A DNA stretch of 64,000 nt, taken from the NCBI GenBank assembly GCA_019359695.1, contig JAHHGV010000002.1, positions 248,001 through 312,000 on the forward strand. Direction: 5' to 3'. The position numbers were made by a program, and so were the translations under genes. This DNA comes from Brasilonema angustatum HA4187-MV1. GTDB lineage: Bacteria; Cyanobacteriota; Cyanobacteriia; Cyanobacteriales; Nostocaceae. This document shows positions 47,144-54,948 of the stretch, one piece after another (the first letter of the stretch is position 1; each line of letters opens with the position of its first letter). Under the pieces are notes generated by a model that was not told the origin of the DNA, did no database searches, and worked only from the letters and a program-made list of their open reading frames with translations.

Positions 47144-47176
47144 ACGATACGTAATCAAAGTTCAGAAATAGTCAAG
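47144..47176 (-). promoter_or_regulatory. CTTGAC direct-repeat operator and -10 box of PepSY gene
   Basis: Read on the minus strand: CTTGACTATTT, then a degenerate second half CTGAACTTTG, 6 bases, then TATCGT. The distance from the first half-site to the -10 box is the same as in the two other copies. It is about 40 bases upstream of the PepSY ATG. Confidence 0.6.
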
Positions 47177-47218
47177 ATTAGCTTGAGTTCACGAAATTCA
47201 ATCTCAAATAGTGAAATC

Positions 47219-47420
47219 AAGTGACGATTAGATATTTCGGCTATTTTATGTCCATCTATTAAGGGTAAATTCCGCTTGAGATAAAATCTTGACTTTTTCT
47301 TGACCTTTGGTGTGTATAGTGCAATCACTATGAACTCCAGCTCTGAAAAAAACTTTTCTCTGGTTCTATTGATGGGAGTGTTTTTAGGTACTATTGTGAC
47401 TCAATTGATATCAATAAGCT
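47219..47420 (+). repeat. Long inverted repeat, right arm
   Basis: Partner of 44936-45138. The two arms enclose the SbtA-like and PepSY genes. Its right end is cut by the TATAGGA-type MITE. Confidence 0.8.
47288..47320 (+). promoter_or_regulatory. CTTGAC direct-repeat operator and -10 box of small-peptide frame
   Basis: CTTGACTTTTT, then CTTGACCTTTG (47288-47309), 5 bases, then TATAGT (47315-47320). It is the same arrangement as the DUF347 promoter at 45036. The transcript would start near 47327 and run into the small frame at 47330 and then the DUF2127 gene. Confidence 0.65.
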
Positions 47421-47437
47421 ATAGGACTCGTATTTGA
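47330..47437 (+). CDS. Putative 35-residue membrane peptide
   Basis: The frame begins MNSSSEKNFSLVLL and has one predicted membrane helix through GVFLGTIVTQLISIS. The last residues (RTRI) come from the MITE that starts at 47420, so the original C-terminus is lost. The inverted copy keeps the KNFSL and GVFLGT...VTQLISISY peptide but has a stop before its start. The peptide match over both copies is as good as the DNA match, so coding is not proven. The start would lie very near the transcript 5' end. Confidence 0.3.
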   Translation: MNSSSEKNFSLVLLMGVFLGTIVTQLISISYRTRI

Positions 47438-47530
47438 TTTTTGACGAAGCTAGGTACACTTTTATTGCTTCTTCCCTAAGCGTTCCCTGTCTGTACGAGT
47501 GATTCACGCTCATCAAACCGGATTCCTATA
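47420..47530. mobile_element. TATAGGA-type MITE, copy B (without nested repeat)
   Basis: A 111-bp element with ends TATAGGACTCGTATTTGAT and ATCAAACCGGATTCCTATA. It shares GACGAAGCTAGGTACACTT with copy A at 8580. It contains no heptamer array and no inserted module. Confidence 0.75.
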
Positions 47531-47624
47531 GATGGGGATTGTTGAAGACAACTTTTACAATTCCTATTTTGTAGAATCTGGATAATCAGAACGAAATAGA
47601 TGTGAAACAATTTGAAGAGATTAC

Positions 47625-48074
47625 GTGAACAATAAGCGTCCACCTGGTTTAGTAGCAATTGTCATTTATAAAACTTTTGTTGCTTCACTCCTAGCTGTTA
47701 CTTCTATCGCCTTGCTATTAGCACTAAAAAATTACCCAAACTTAGCTGCCTTTTCTGACTTTCGTGTTTTAGAAATAAAACTAACAATGATAGAATGGCT
47801 CATCAATAAATTTTTAAGTGTTAGTCCGATTCAACTAGGATTTAGCGGAATAACTCTTGGAGTCTATGCTATTATAACGGGAATAGAAGCAGTTGGTTTG
47901 TGGTATGAAAAACGTTGGGCTAAACTATTAGTGCTGGGACTAGTTGGCATTAGCATACCTCCAGAAATATTTGAGTTAATTAAAGGAATAACAATATTAA
48001 AGCTCATAGTATTTCTAGTAAATGTAGCTATATTTTGGTATTTGCTGGTTCATTTTCATAAGCATAAAAGGTAA
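47625..48074 (+). CDS. DUF2127-type small membrane protein
   Basis: 149 residues with four predicted membrane helices: LVAIVIYKTFVASLLAVTSI, a middle helix at LGFSGITLGVYAIITGIEAV, LLVLGLVGISIPPEIFEL and ILKLIVFLVNVAIFWYLL. The arrangement and the GLWYEKRWAKLL and PPEIFEL segments fit DUF2127. Function unknown. It starts with GTG at 47625. It lies between the small-peptide promoter and the convergent histidine kinase gene. Confidence 0.75.
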   Translation: MNNKRPPGLVAIVIYKTFVASLLAVTSIALLLALKNYPNLAAFSDFRVLEIKLTMIEWLINKFLSVSPIQLGFSGITLGVYAIITGIEAVGLWYEKRWAKLLVLGLVGISIPPEIFELIKGITILKLIVFLVNVAIFWYLLVHFHKHKR

Positions 48075-48094
48075 TGTTTATCAAGTCTTGATCA

Positions 48095-49327
48095 TCAAGA
48101 AGCTGGTAAGCGTACTGTAAAACAACTACCAACTCCTAATTGACTCGTGACAGTAATCAATCCACCATGATTTTGAGCTATGGCTTGTGCGATCGCCAAT
48201 CCCAAGCCAGAACCACCTCCCCAATAAGAACGAGACTGATCTGCTCGCCAAAAGCGCTCAAAAACCTTGTCGATATGTTCTGGCGCAATTCCCACACCTG
48301 TGTCTTGCACGTTCACATAAAGCTGGGAAGCGACACGACTAGTTTTGATTTCAACTACGCCGGATGATGGTGTGTAATAAAGGGCGTTTTCAATTAAATT
48401 AGTAAATAGCCGTGTTAGTTGAACTGAATCACCCATCAGGTAAAGATTTTCGCTCAACTGAGATATCAAGTTAATTTGCTTGGCTTGAGCTTGAGGTTTA
48501 TACAGCTGTACTAAGTTCTCTAAAATAGACATTAAATTGAGAGTCTCCCAATTCTGATTCGGAACTTTATCGGTACGTGCTAACAATAGTAAGTCTTCTG
48601 TAAGGCGAGTCATCTGGTTAGTAGCGCTGGCGATCGCCTGAAACTTTTCTACCTCTTTTGCTCCTATTTCTTCTGGATATAACAGTGCCAAATCAGCATT
48701 AATTTTAATTGCCATTAACGGACTGCGTAGTTCGTGGGAAGCATCAGCAGTAAACTGTTTGAGCCTTTGAAAACTCTCCTCAATTGGCTGCATCGCTTGA
48801 CGAGTTAGTAAAATTCCCGCAACTCCACTCAGAACCAAAGTTATAATAATTCCACCGCCTAATCCCCAGTTCAATTTTTCGAGCGTTTCCTCAAATTCTT
48901 CTAGGGATTGACTTACTCTGATATACCCAACTAGTTGACCATTATCGCTACCAATAATTGGTATAGTCACTGCTTGAATAGGAACTTTATCAGTCTGAAT
49001 TTGCACCATTTTGCTTGGCGACAAGGGTAAAGTTAAGACAGTTTCTCCTTGTTTGGCGATCAAATTTCCTTGAATATCAAACCACTGCAATGCCTGATGA
49101 CGAGTTATTAAGTCTTGTGGACGAAAGTCACTTTCTACTGTTAGGTGACCTTTTTCAAACTCTGCATTTGCAGCCGCACTTTGTCCTATGACTATGAGTC
49201 TATCTGTTGTTTGTTGAGTCAGACTGCGAGTGAAAACAACCCGGACTGCTAGAGCAAATATTGCCAGCAGCGATGCAAACACCACTAAGTTAGACAACAA
49301 CAACCGATAACGAATTTTTTGAAACAC
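48095..49327 (-). CDS. Sensor histidine kinase
   Basis: 410 residues. Two membrane helices flank a periplasmic sensor region: helix 1 at about residues 10-32, the sensor to about 150, and helix 2 around GGGIIITLVLSGVAGILL. The phospho-acceptor His lies in FTADASHELRSPLMAI near residue 200. The ATP-binding N, G1 and G2 boxes are NLIENALYYT, DTGVGIAPEHI and GGGSGLGLAIAQAIA. It follows its response regulator by about 76 bases on the same strand, so the pair is one operon. Signal unknown. The neighbouring PepSY, DUF347 and PAP2 genes suggest envelope or ion stress. Confidence 0.93.
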   Translation of the reverse strand: MFQKIRYRLLLSNLVVFASLLAIFALAVRVVFTRSLTQQTTDRLIVIGQSAAANAEFEKGHLTVESDFRPQDLITRHQALQWFDIQGNLIAKQGETVLTLPLSPSKMVQIQTDKVPIQAVTIPIIGSDNGQLVGYIRVSQSLEEFEETLEKLNWGLGGGIIITLVLSGVAGILLTRQAMQPIEESFQRLKQFTADASHELRSPLMAIKINADLALLYPEEIGAKEVEKFQAIASATNQMTRLTEDLLLLARTDKVPNQNWETLNLMSILENLVQLYKPQAQAKQINLISQLSENLYLMGDSVQLTRLFTNLIENALYYTPSSGVVEIKTSRVASQLYVNVQDTGVGIAPEHIDKVFERFWRADQSRSYWGGGSGLGLAIAQAIAQNHGGLITVTSQLGVGSCFTVRLPAS

Positions 49328-49403
49328 ATTCTTATTATTATCAAATTATCAGTTACTAGCAGAGAGGTTTGCTGCTACAAATGCTAAAAACTAACCAATG
49401 ATT

Positions 49404-50078
49404 TCACTTGTGACCGAGACGATAACCAATGCCATAGATATTTTCAATAAAGTCTTCTGAGCTTCCAGCCCCTCTGAGCTTATTCCGTAAATTGGTGATA
49501 TGAGTTTTGATGGTTTGTTCTCCAGAAGACTTATCAAATTCCCACAGTTTATCAAGAATTGCCGAACGAGTCAAAACTTTATTTGGATTTCTCAAAAAAC
49601 ATTCTAATATCATGTATTCTTTAGGAGTTAATGATAGAGTATTCCCTGCATAAGTAACTTGTTGGGTAGCAGGATTAAGTTGCATTTCCCCGTGGATTAA
49701 AATCGGTGGGCGAATCTCTTGACTTCTCCTAGCTAAAGCCCTGATGCGTGCTGCTAACTCTTTTAAGTCAAAGGGTTTGATTAAATAATCATCAGCTCCA
49801 GCATCAAGTCCAATAATTTTATCGCCTGTTGTATCTCTTGCTGTCAGCATTAAGATGAGAGCGTTGGATGAAGCAGCACGTAAACGCTGACACAAAGTAA
49901 TTCCATCTAATTTAGGGAGCATTAAATCTAATAAAATGAGTTCGTATAACCCTGATTGAGACCATTCCCAGCCCTCAAGCCCATCAGTTGTGATATCCAC
50001 AATATGGTGTTGGCGTCTTAAATACTCAGCTAATGGTTTGGCAATGCGATCGTCATCTTCAACTATCAAAATTCTCAT
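49404..50078 (-). CDS. OmpR-family response regulator
   Basis: 224 residues. The receiver domain has acidic pocket residues EDDD at 7-10, phospho-Asp 51 in LILLDLMLPKLDG, and the conserved Lys in YLIKPF. The winged-helix DNA-binding domain is from about residue 125 to the end (LSLTPKEYMILECFLRNPNK and THITNLRNKLR). OmpR-type regulators bind direct repeats spaced by about 11 bp, and exactly such repeats lie in front of three nearby genes. It is first in the operon with the kinase. Confidence 0.93.
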   Translation of the reverse strand: MRILIVEDDDRIAKPLAEYLRRQHHIVDITTDGLEGWEWSQSGLYELILLDLMLPKLDGITLCQRLRAASSNALILMLTARDTTGDKIIGLDAGADDYLIKPFDLKELAARIRALARRSQEIRPPILIHGEMQLNPATQQVTYAGNTLSLTPKEYMILECFLRNPNKVLTRSAILDKLWEFDKSSGEQTIKTHITNLRNKLRGAGSSEDFIENIYGIGYRLGHK

Positions 50079-50237
50079 AATGAACCATTTCTAACTTGTT
50101 AGGGCTTGACAAAACTGGGTGAGTATACAATGTATTAAGTGCAATGTCTAGCGACTAAGCAACTCCCAGGTATTGAAGTTTGGCAAGAAGTTTGGCAAGG
50201 GGATGATTCTCTCATTCCTAAGCTGTTTTGATCTACC

Positions 50238-50267
50238 AAGCCCTGTTTGGTGAAAGAAACAGGGCTT
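50238..50267. terminator. Strong hairpin AAGCCCTGTTT/AAACAGGGCTT
   Basis: An 11-bp perfect stem with loop GGTGAAAG. It lies directly after the end of the Uma2 remnant (minus strand) and has weak T content afterwards. It may be its former terminator. Confidence 0.6.
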
Positions 50268-50278
50268 CTACTCAAGTA

Positions 50279-51000
50279 TCAAGCTTCTGGTTCTATCCCC
50301 GATACTCGCAATTGTGCTGCCAATTTTTCAGCGCGTTGTCGTTCTTGTTCAGCTAAATAATTCTTGTTGGAATAAAGCAGGGAGCAGGTGAGACAGCGCT
50401 CTTGGTAGGGTTTCCCGACAGCCAGGCGACTGCGTTAGCGCAGCGAGACCGGAGGTCTTCCCCGATAGCCGTAAGGCGTGGCCGTTCCCACTAGGGGAGC
50501 AGGGAGTAGGGAGAGAAAGAGTTTGAGCCTTATTTACTTTTCTTTACACAGTTTGATTTTTTTTGCACCGACTTACTTAATTAAAATTAGGGGATTTAAA
50601 CAAGGACGTCTTGTTGAATCGTGCTACGCATCTGTCAACAATTTTTTTGAATTCTTCCATTAATAAATTAAGGGGCTTGAATCCAATATCCTGGGCTAAT
50701 TTTTTGCTGTTGCCTGTTCCCTATTCCCTGTTCCCGCCCCGGAGGGGCTGGTCACACGGATATTAGGCACGTATGCCCAATCGGGAGCTTTAATGACAAT
50801 TTTGCCATTCACGGTAGCGCAAATGCCATAATTCGTTGAATTCAAAGCGTTTTCAGGTAATCTACCAGCAATTTCTAAACTTTCGGTTAAAGCTGCGGCA
50901 AGGGGAGGCTGGTTAATGTTATCCACTGGTTCGTCTGGTAGTACGTAATCATCGGGTAATTTTTCCCAAGTTATTTGGTAATTGTGGGTAGCAGTGGCTA
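50279..51000 (-). pseudogene. Uma2-family (DUF820) nuclease gene, broken in the middle
   Basis: Two ends of one gene remain. The N-terminal part (about 50997-50755) reads ITWEKLPDDYVLPDEPVDNI, then NQPPLAAALTESLEIAGRL and IVIKAPDWAYVPNI. The C-terminal part (about 50365-50279) reads NYLAEQERQRAEKLAAQL, then RVSGIEPEA and a stop. The catalytic middle of Uma2 proteins is missing. The gap holds palindromic repeats (50385-50500) and unrelated sequence. There is no start codon left in front. Uma2 genes are multicopy in cyanobacteria and decay often. Confidence 0.7.
50385..50500. repeat. Dispersed palindromic repeat mosaic
   Basis: GACTGCGTTAGCGCAGCGAG then ACCGGAGGTCTTCCCC and GATAGCCGTAAGGCGTGG are shared with 8.7-8.9 and 27.5 kb. 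It sits inside the Uma2 remnant and may have caused the break. Confidence 0.75.
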
Positions 51001-51074
51001 TCGGGTGTCCCTTTGGGTGTTCAAGCGCTGTTTGTCCTTAAAGCCTCTGCGTGCGAGCGAAAAGAGGTATAATT

Positions 51075-52634
51075 CTATTCCTCATCCGGTGCCAAATCTT
51101 CTTCCGTTAGCCCCTGCTGCGGTATTGCAGCAATAATCGCATCTATAACCTTTGAGACGGGCAAAATTTCTATGTTATAGTCGGCGTATTTTTGCCCTTT
51201 TGGGACAATTGCCCTTTTAAATCCCAATTTTGCCGCTTCTTTTAACCGCAGTTCCATTTGCGATACTGAGCGAACTTGTCCTCCCAGGCCAACTTCCCCT
51301 ATAAGTACGGTAGCAGGATCAACAATCCGATCGCGGAAACTAGCCACAATAGCGATCGCAATTCCTAAATCCACTGCTGGTTCTGCTACACTTAACCCAC
51401 CTGCAGATGCCACATAAGAATCCAGCTTTGACATTGGAATCCCGACTCGCTTTTCTAGCACCGCCAAAATCTGCACTAAGCGGTTATAATCTATACCAGT
51501 TCCCGCCCGACGTGGTGAGGGGTAGCTGGTAGGACTTACTAAAGCTTGCAATTCGACGACAATCGGGCGTGTCCCTTCACAAGCAACGACAATTGCAGTA
51601 CCTGGAGCCGGATCATCGCGGTTGCCTAAAAATAGCTCTGAGGGGTTGGGGACTTCACGCAGTCCGTTGTCAACCATTTCAAAGATGCCGATTTCATGAG
51701 TTGCTCCAAAACGGTTTTTGACTGTCCGTAATAACCGATGGGATGCAAAGCGATCGCCTTCAAAATATAACACTGTGTCAACGAGGTGTTCCAAGACTTT
51801 TGGTCCGGCGATCGCCCCTTCTTTGGTGACGTGTCCCACTATTAACATTGTGATGTCATCGTGCTTTGCCACTTTCATCAAAGCTGCGGTACATTCGCGT
51901 ACCTGGGCGACAGAACCTGGTGCAGAGGTCAGCGCCGGGAAGAACACTGTTTGAATACTATCAATAATTGTCACATTCGGTTTGAGTGAATCCATCTCCC
52001 GCAGGATTTCTTCTAAATCTGTTTCAGGCAAAATGTATAAATCAGCACCTACACGCTCTGCTTCTTCTATTTTGGGTGTTTCTTGGGGAGTTACTTCGGG
52101 AGTTTCTTGTACTGCTATACTATTGCCATTACCGTTACCATCAGCTACTAAACTTAGGGGTTTTCCTACTCCCAAGCGAGAAGCTCTCAATTTTACCTGT
52201 TGTCCTGATTCTTCTCCAGAAACATAGAGGATGCGGTATCTTTGTGCCAGTTGATTTGATACTTGCAACAGCAGCGTAGATTTCCCAATTCCTGGATCAC
52301 CGCCTATCAGCACCATAGAACCGGGAACAACTCCACCGCCAAGAACGCGATCTAATTCTTCATAGCCAGAAGCCCAACGTGTGACATGGCGATCGCTAAT
52401 CTGGTCAAAAGTTAAAGAAGCACGTGGTTTGGCTGGTTTTGTTGTAGGAGTTTTGCCTTTCCCAGCTTGACCATGCCATCCACTCACTCCGCGACTTGGC
52501 ACATCTGTTGATGACTGAATCGTAATTTGCTCTTCTAAAGAGTTGTAGGTGCCGCAAGCTGGACACTTACCAAACCATTGAGGGGATTCTGCTCCACATT
52601 CGTTACAAACGTAATAACTTTTTGGCTTTGGCAT
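51075..52634 (-). CDS. radA: DNA repair protein RadA
   Basis: A 519-residue RecA-like helicase acting in recombination at D-loops. The N-terminal zinc finger is CNECGAESPQWFGKCPAC. Walker A is LIGGDPGIGKSTLLLQ and Walker B is NVTIIDSIQ. The RadA-specific KNRFGATHEIGIF is present, and the Lon-like C-terminal domain has YVASAGGLSVAEPAVDLGIA and GEVGLGGQVR. A low-complexity stretch (DGNGNGNSIAVQETPEVTPQ) lies between the nucleotide and middle parts and adds about 30 residues beyond many homologues. Divergent from rpaB with a 160-base gap. Confidence 0.95.
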   Translation of the reverse strand: MPKPKSYYVCNECGAESPQWFGKCPACGTYNSLEEQITIQSSTDVPSRGVSGWHGQAGKGKTPTTKPAKPRASLTFDQISDRHVTRWASGYEELDRVLGGGVVPGSMVLIGGDPGIGKSTLLLQVSNQLAQRYRILYVSGEESGQQVKLRASRLGVGKPLSLVADGNGNGNSIAVQETPEVTPQETPKIEEAERVGADLYILPETDLEEILREMDSLKPNVTIIDSIQTVFFPALTSAPGSVAQVRECTAALMKVAKHDDITMLIVGHVTKEGAIAGPKVLEHLVDTVLYFEGDRFASHRLLRTVKNRFGATHEIGIFEMVDNGLREVPNPSELFLGNRDDPAPGTAIVVACEGTRPIVVELQALVSPTSYPSPRRAGTGIDYNRLVQILAVLEKRVGIPMSKLDSYVASAGGLSVAEPAVDLGIAIAIVASFRDRIVDPATVLIGEVGLGGQVRSVSQMELRLKEAAKLGFKRAIVPKGQKYADYNIEILPVSKVIDAIIAAIPQQGLTEEDLAPDEE

Positions 52635-52794
52635 TCTTAATATTATTAAATATTCTTAATCTTTGCTTAAGTTTTTGAGCAAACTAAAATCCAATAATTG
52701 TAGTATCTGCAGGTTTTTTTCAATCAATTTGTGAAATGATATCTTAATAATATGGTAGTAAAAATTAATCATGAAAAATTTTAGTTAAGGAGCA

Positions 52795-53532
52795 TTGACA
52801 AACTTGGAAAGTCATAAAGAAAAAATTCTAGTGGTAGATGACGAAGCCAGTATTCGCCGGATTTTAGAAACGCGCCTTTCGATGATTGGTTACGATGTGG
52901 TAACGGCTGGTGACGGGGAGGAAGCTCTGGATACTTTTCGCAAAGCAGAGCCTGACTTAGTGGTTTTAGACGTGATGATGCCGAAGCTAGATGGTTACGG
53001 CGTGTGCCAAGAATTACGTAAAGAATCAGATGTCCCTATTATTATGTTAACAGCCTTGGGGGACGTAGCTGATCGAATTACGGGTTTAGAATTAGGTGCT
53101 GATGACTACGTAGTCAAACCTTTTTCCCCTAAGGAGCTAGAAGCCCGCATTCGCTCAGTACTACGGCGAGTAGACAAAACAGGTGCCTCTGGAATTCCTA
53201 GTTCTGGAGTTATTCACGTTGCTACTATCAAAATTGACACGAATAAGCGGCAAGTGTATAAAGGCGATGAGCGCATTCGGTTAACAGGCATGGAGTTTAG
53301 CTTACTAGAGTTGTTAGTCAGCCGTTCTGGAGAAGCTTTCTCCCGTTCAGAAATTTTACAAGAAGTCTGGGGATATACACCAGAACGCCATGTGGATACT
53401 CGTGTAGTAGATGTGCATATCTCCCGTTTGCGGGCAAAATTGGAAGATGATCCAAGTAATCCAGAATTAATCCTGACGGCAAGAGGAACTGGTTACTTAT
53501 TTCAACGCATTATTGAACCAGGAGACGAATAA
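52795..53532 (+). CDS. rpaB: Response regulator RpaB (ycf27-type)
   Basis: A 245-residue OmpR-family regulator. The receiver has VVDDEASIRRILETRL, phospho-Asp at residue 59 (VVLDVMMPKLDGYG) and ADDYVVKPFSPKELEARIRS. The DNA-binding domain is LTGMEFSLLELLVSRSGEAF to TRGTGYLF-like TARGTGYLFQ. In cyanobacteria RpaB is essential. It controls high-light and clock output genes through the HLR1 site and is paired with the kinase NblS (Hik33), not encoded here. It starts with TTG at 52795 after TAAGG. Divergent from radA. Confidence 0.93.
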   Translation: MTNLESHKEKILVVDDEASIRRILETRLSMIGYDVVTAGDGEEALDTFRKAEPDLVVLDVMMPKLDGYGVCQELRKESDVPIIMLTALGDVADRITGLELGADDYVVKPFSPKELEARIRSVLRRVDKTGASGIPSSGVIHVATIKIDTNKRQVYKGDERIRLTGMEFSLLELLVSRSGEAFSRSEILQEVWGYTPERHVDTRVVDVHISRLRAKLEDDPSNPELILTARGTGYLFQRIIEPGDE

Positions 53533-53548
53533 CAATAAGGGGATACTA

Positions 53549-53568
53549 ACGGCTAATGAATTAGCCGT
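53549..53568 (+). terminator. Hairpin after rpaB
   Basis: ACGGCTAA, loop TGAA, TTAGCCGT, 16 bases after the rpaB stop. The following bases are only mildly T-rich. Confidence 0.55.
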
Positions 53569-53625
53569 GTCGTTTCCCTCTGGGCTTTTAAAAGATGGAG
53601 TTTCCCACTTACCGCAAGATTTTAG

Positions 53626-54264
53626 ATGACTAAATCCGATCCCAATAGGGTTCTGCGGCGTCTACCTATCGTAGTAGGTGGGTTGGGCGCTGTCCTTTTG
53701 CTGATTAACCGTTTGCTATCACCAGAATTAACAAATTCTCAAGCGCGTGCAGATGTTCTGGGTGTGATTTTGAGTGCTGTCTTGATTTTAGTAGGGTTAA
53801 TTTGGCAGCAAGTACAACCGCGTTTACCTGAAGCCGTACAACTGATTGGCGAAGAAGGTTTTGTACTTGCACCGGATTTACCGGAAACTGTGAAAACAGA
53901 ACTAGCCTGGGCATCACATTTGTTATTAACTAATACTGTGACGCGATCGCTCGTCGTTTTCTACAAGAATAAAGTTTTGTTACGTCGGGGAATTCTAAGT
54001 CCCAAGTCGGAAGTTGTACCAGGACTAATCTTAAAAAGAGTGCTAGAAAAACACAAGGCAGTTTATCTGGTAGATTTAAAAGTTTACCCAGGAAGAGTTG
54101 AATTTGATTATTTGCCAGACAACACTCAAGGTGTCATTTGTCAACCCATTGGTGAAGATGGAGTCTTAATTTTGGCAGCGAATGCTCCTCGCAGTTACAC
54201 TAAACAAGATGAAAATTGGATTGCGGGAATTGCAGATAAATTAGCTGTAACTTTAAATCAGTGA
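53626..54264 (+). CDS. Cofactor assembly of complex C subunit B (CCB2/CCB4-like)
   Basis: 212 residues with two N-terminal membrane helices (PIVVGGLGAVLLLINRLL and LGVILSAVLILVGLIW). A soluble domain with YKNKVLLRRGIL, VPGLILKRVLEKHKAVYLVD and WIAGIADKLAVTL follows. This is the cyanobacterial CCB-type family needed to attach heme ci to cytochrome b6 in the b6f complex. It sits 94 bases after rpaB on the same strand, with a possible terminator between. Identification rests on overall pattern, not on catalytic residues. Confidence 0.8.
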   Translation: MTKSDPNRVLRRLPIVVGGLGAVLLLINRLLSPELTNSQARADVLGVILSAVLILVGLIWQQVQPRLPEAVQLIGEEGFVLAPDLPETVKTELAWASHLLLTNTVTRSLVVFYKNKVLLRRGILSPKSEVVPGLILKRVLEKHKAVYLVDLKVYPGRVEFDYLPDNTQGVICQPIGEDGVLILAANAPRSYTKQDENWIAGIADKLAVTLNQ

Positions 54265-54372
54265 ATAGGGAATAGGGAACAGGGAACAGGGAACAGGGAA
54301 CAGTGAACAGTGAACAGTAAACGACTGATAACTGATAACTGGTAACTGATAACTGGTAACTGATAACTGTTA
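54262..54372. repeat. Short tandem repeats (AGGGAAC and AACTGAT classes)
   Basis: About five AGGGAAC/TA-like and AGTGAAC heptamers, followed by about four GATAACTG/GTAACT units. Such arrays are typical short tandem repeats of filamentous cyanobacteria. It begins at the stop codon of the CCB-type gene. Confidence 0.85.
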
Positions 54373-54406
54373 TTTGGTGTATAGCAAAATCAACAACGAA
54401 AAAATT

Positions 54407-54925
54407 ATGCAAATTCTTTATTGGTTACTAGTTGCCGTTATGGCTGTGGGTATTGTCGGTGCTGTAGTTCCTGCGATTCCAGGAGCCAGTTTAATTTTAA
54501 TAGCAATTATCATTTGGGGATTTATAAGTGATTCTTTTGCTGCAATACAAACACCACTCATTGTCACAATTGTTGTTTTACTCCTGAGTCTGGGAGTTGA
54601 TTTTTTAGCAAGCTACTTGGGTGCAAAAAAAGCAGGTGCAAGTCAGTGGGGACAAATTGGTGCAATTGTTGGGTTAGTACTAGGTTTCTTAGGATTATTG
54701 CCAGCATTACCTTTTGGTGGTCCATTACTTGGAATGTTACTCGGACCACTAGTTGGAGCAATTATTGGTGAGTATCTTTATCGACGAGATTTTGGACTAG
54801 CGATTAAAGCTGGTATTGGAATTGTCGCAGGTACGCTGGTTGGCAATTTGATTCAAGGTTTGCTGGCGATCGCAGCAGTTGTCGTTTTCCTCGTCACAAC
54901 TTGGCCCCAGGTTTTTGGGACTTAG
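54407..54925 (+). CDS. DUF456 membrane protein
   Basis: 172 residues, very hydrophobic with a Gly/Ala/Leu-rich pattern. Segments include YWLLVAVMAVGIVGAVVPAI, PGASLILIAIIIWGF, FLASYLGAKKAGASQWGQIG and LLGMLLGPLVGAIIGEYL. The ASYLGAKKxGAS and GPxxGAxxGE motifs define DUF456. Function unknown. I start at the ATG at 54407 (MQILYW); an in-frame GTG at 54374 reaches into the tandem repeat and is less likely. Confidence 0.85.
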   Translation: MQILYWLLVAVMAVGIVGAVVPAIPGASLILIAIIIWGFISDSFAAIQTPLIVTIVVLLLSLGVDFLASYLGAKKAGASQWGQIGAIVGLVLGFLGLLPALPFGGPLLGMLLGPLVGAIIGEYLYRRDFGLAIKAGIGIVAGTLVGNLIQGLLAIAAVVVFLVTTWPQVFGT

Positions 54926-54948
54926 AATGGGATGCTCCTGCTGCTTTT

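Noticed and set aside
54262-54372. CRISPR-like direct repeats
   Set aside because: Units are only 7-8 bp without spacers; this is a short tandem repeat array.
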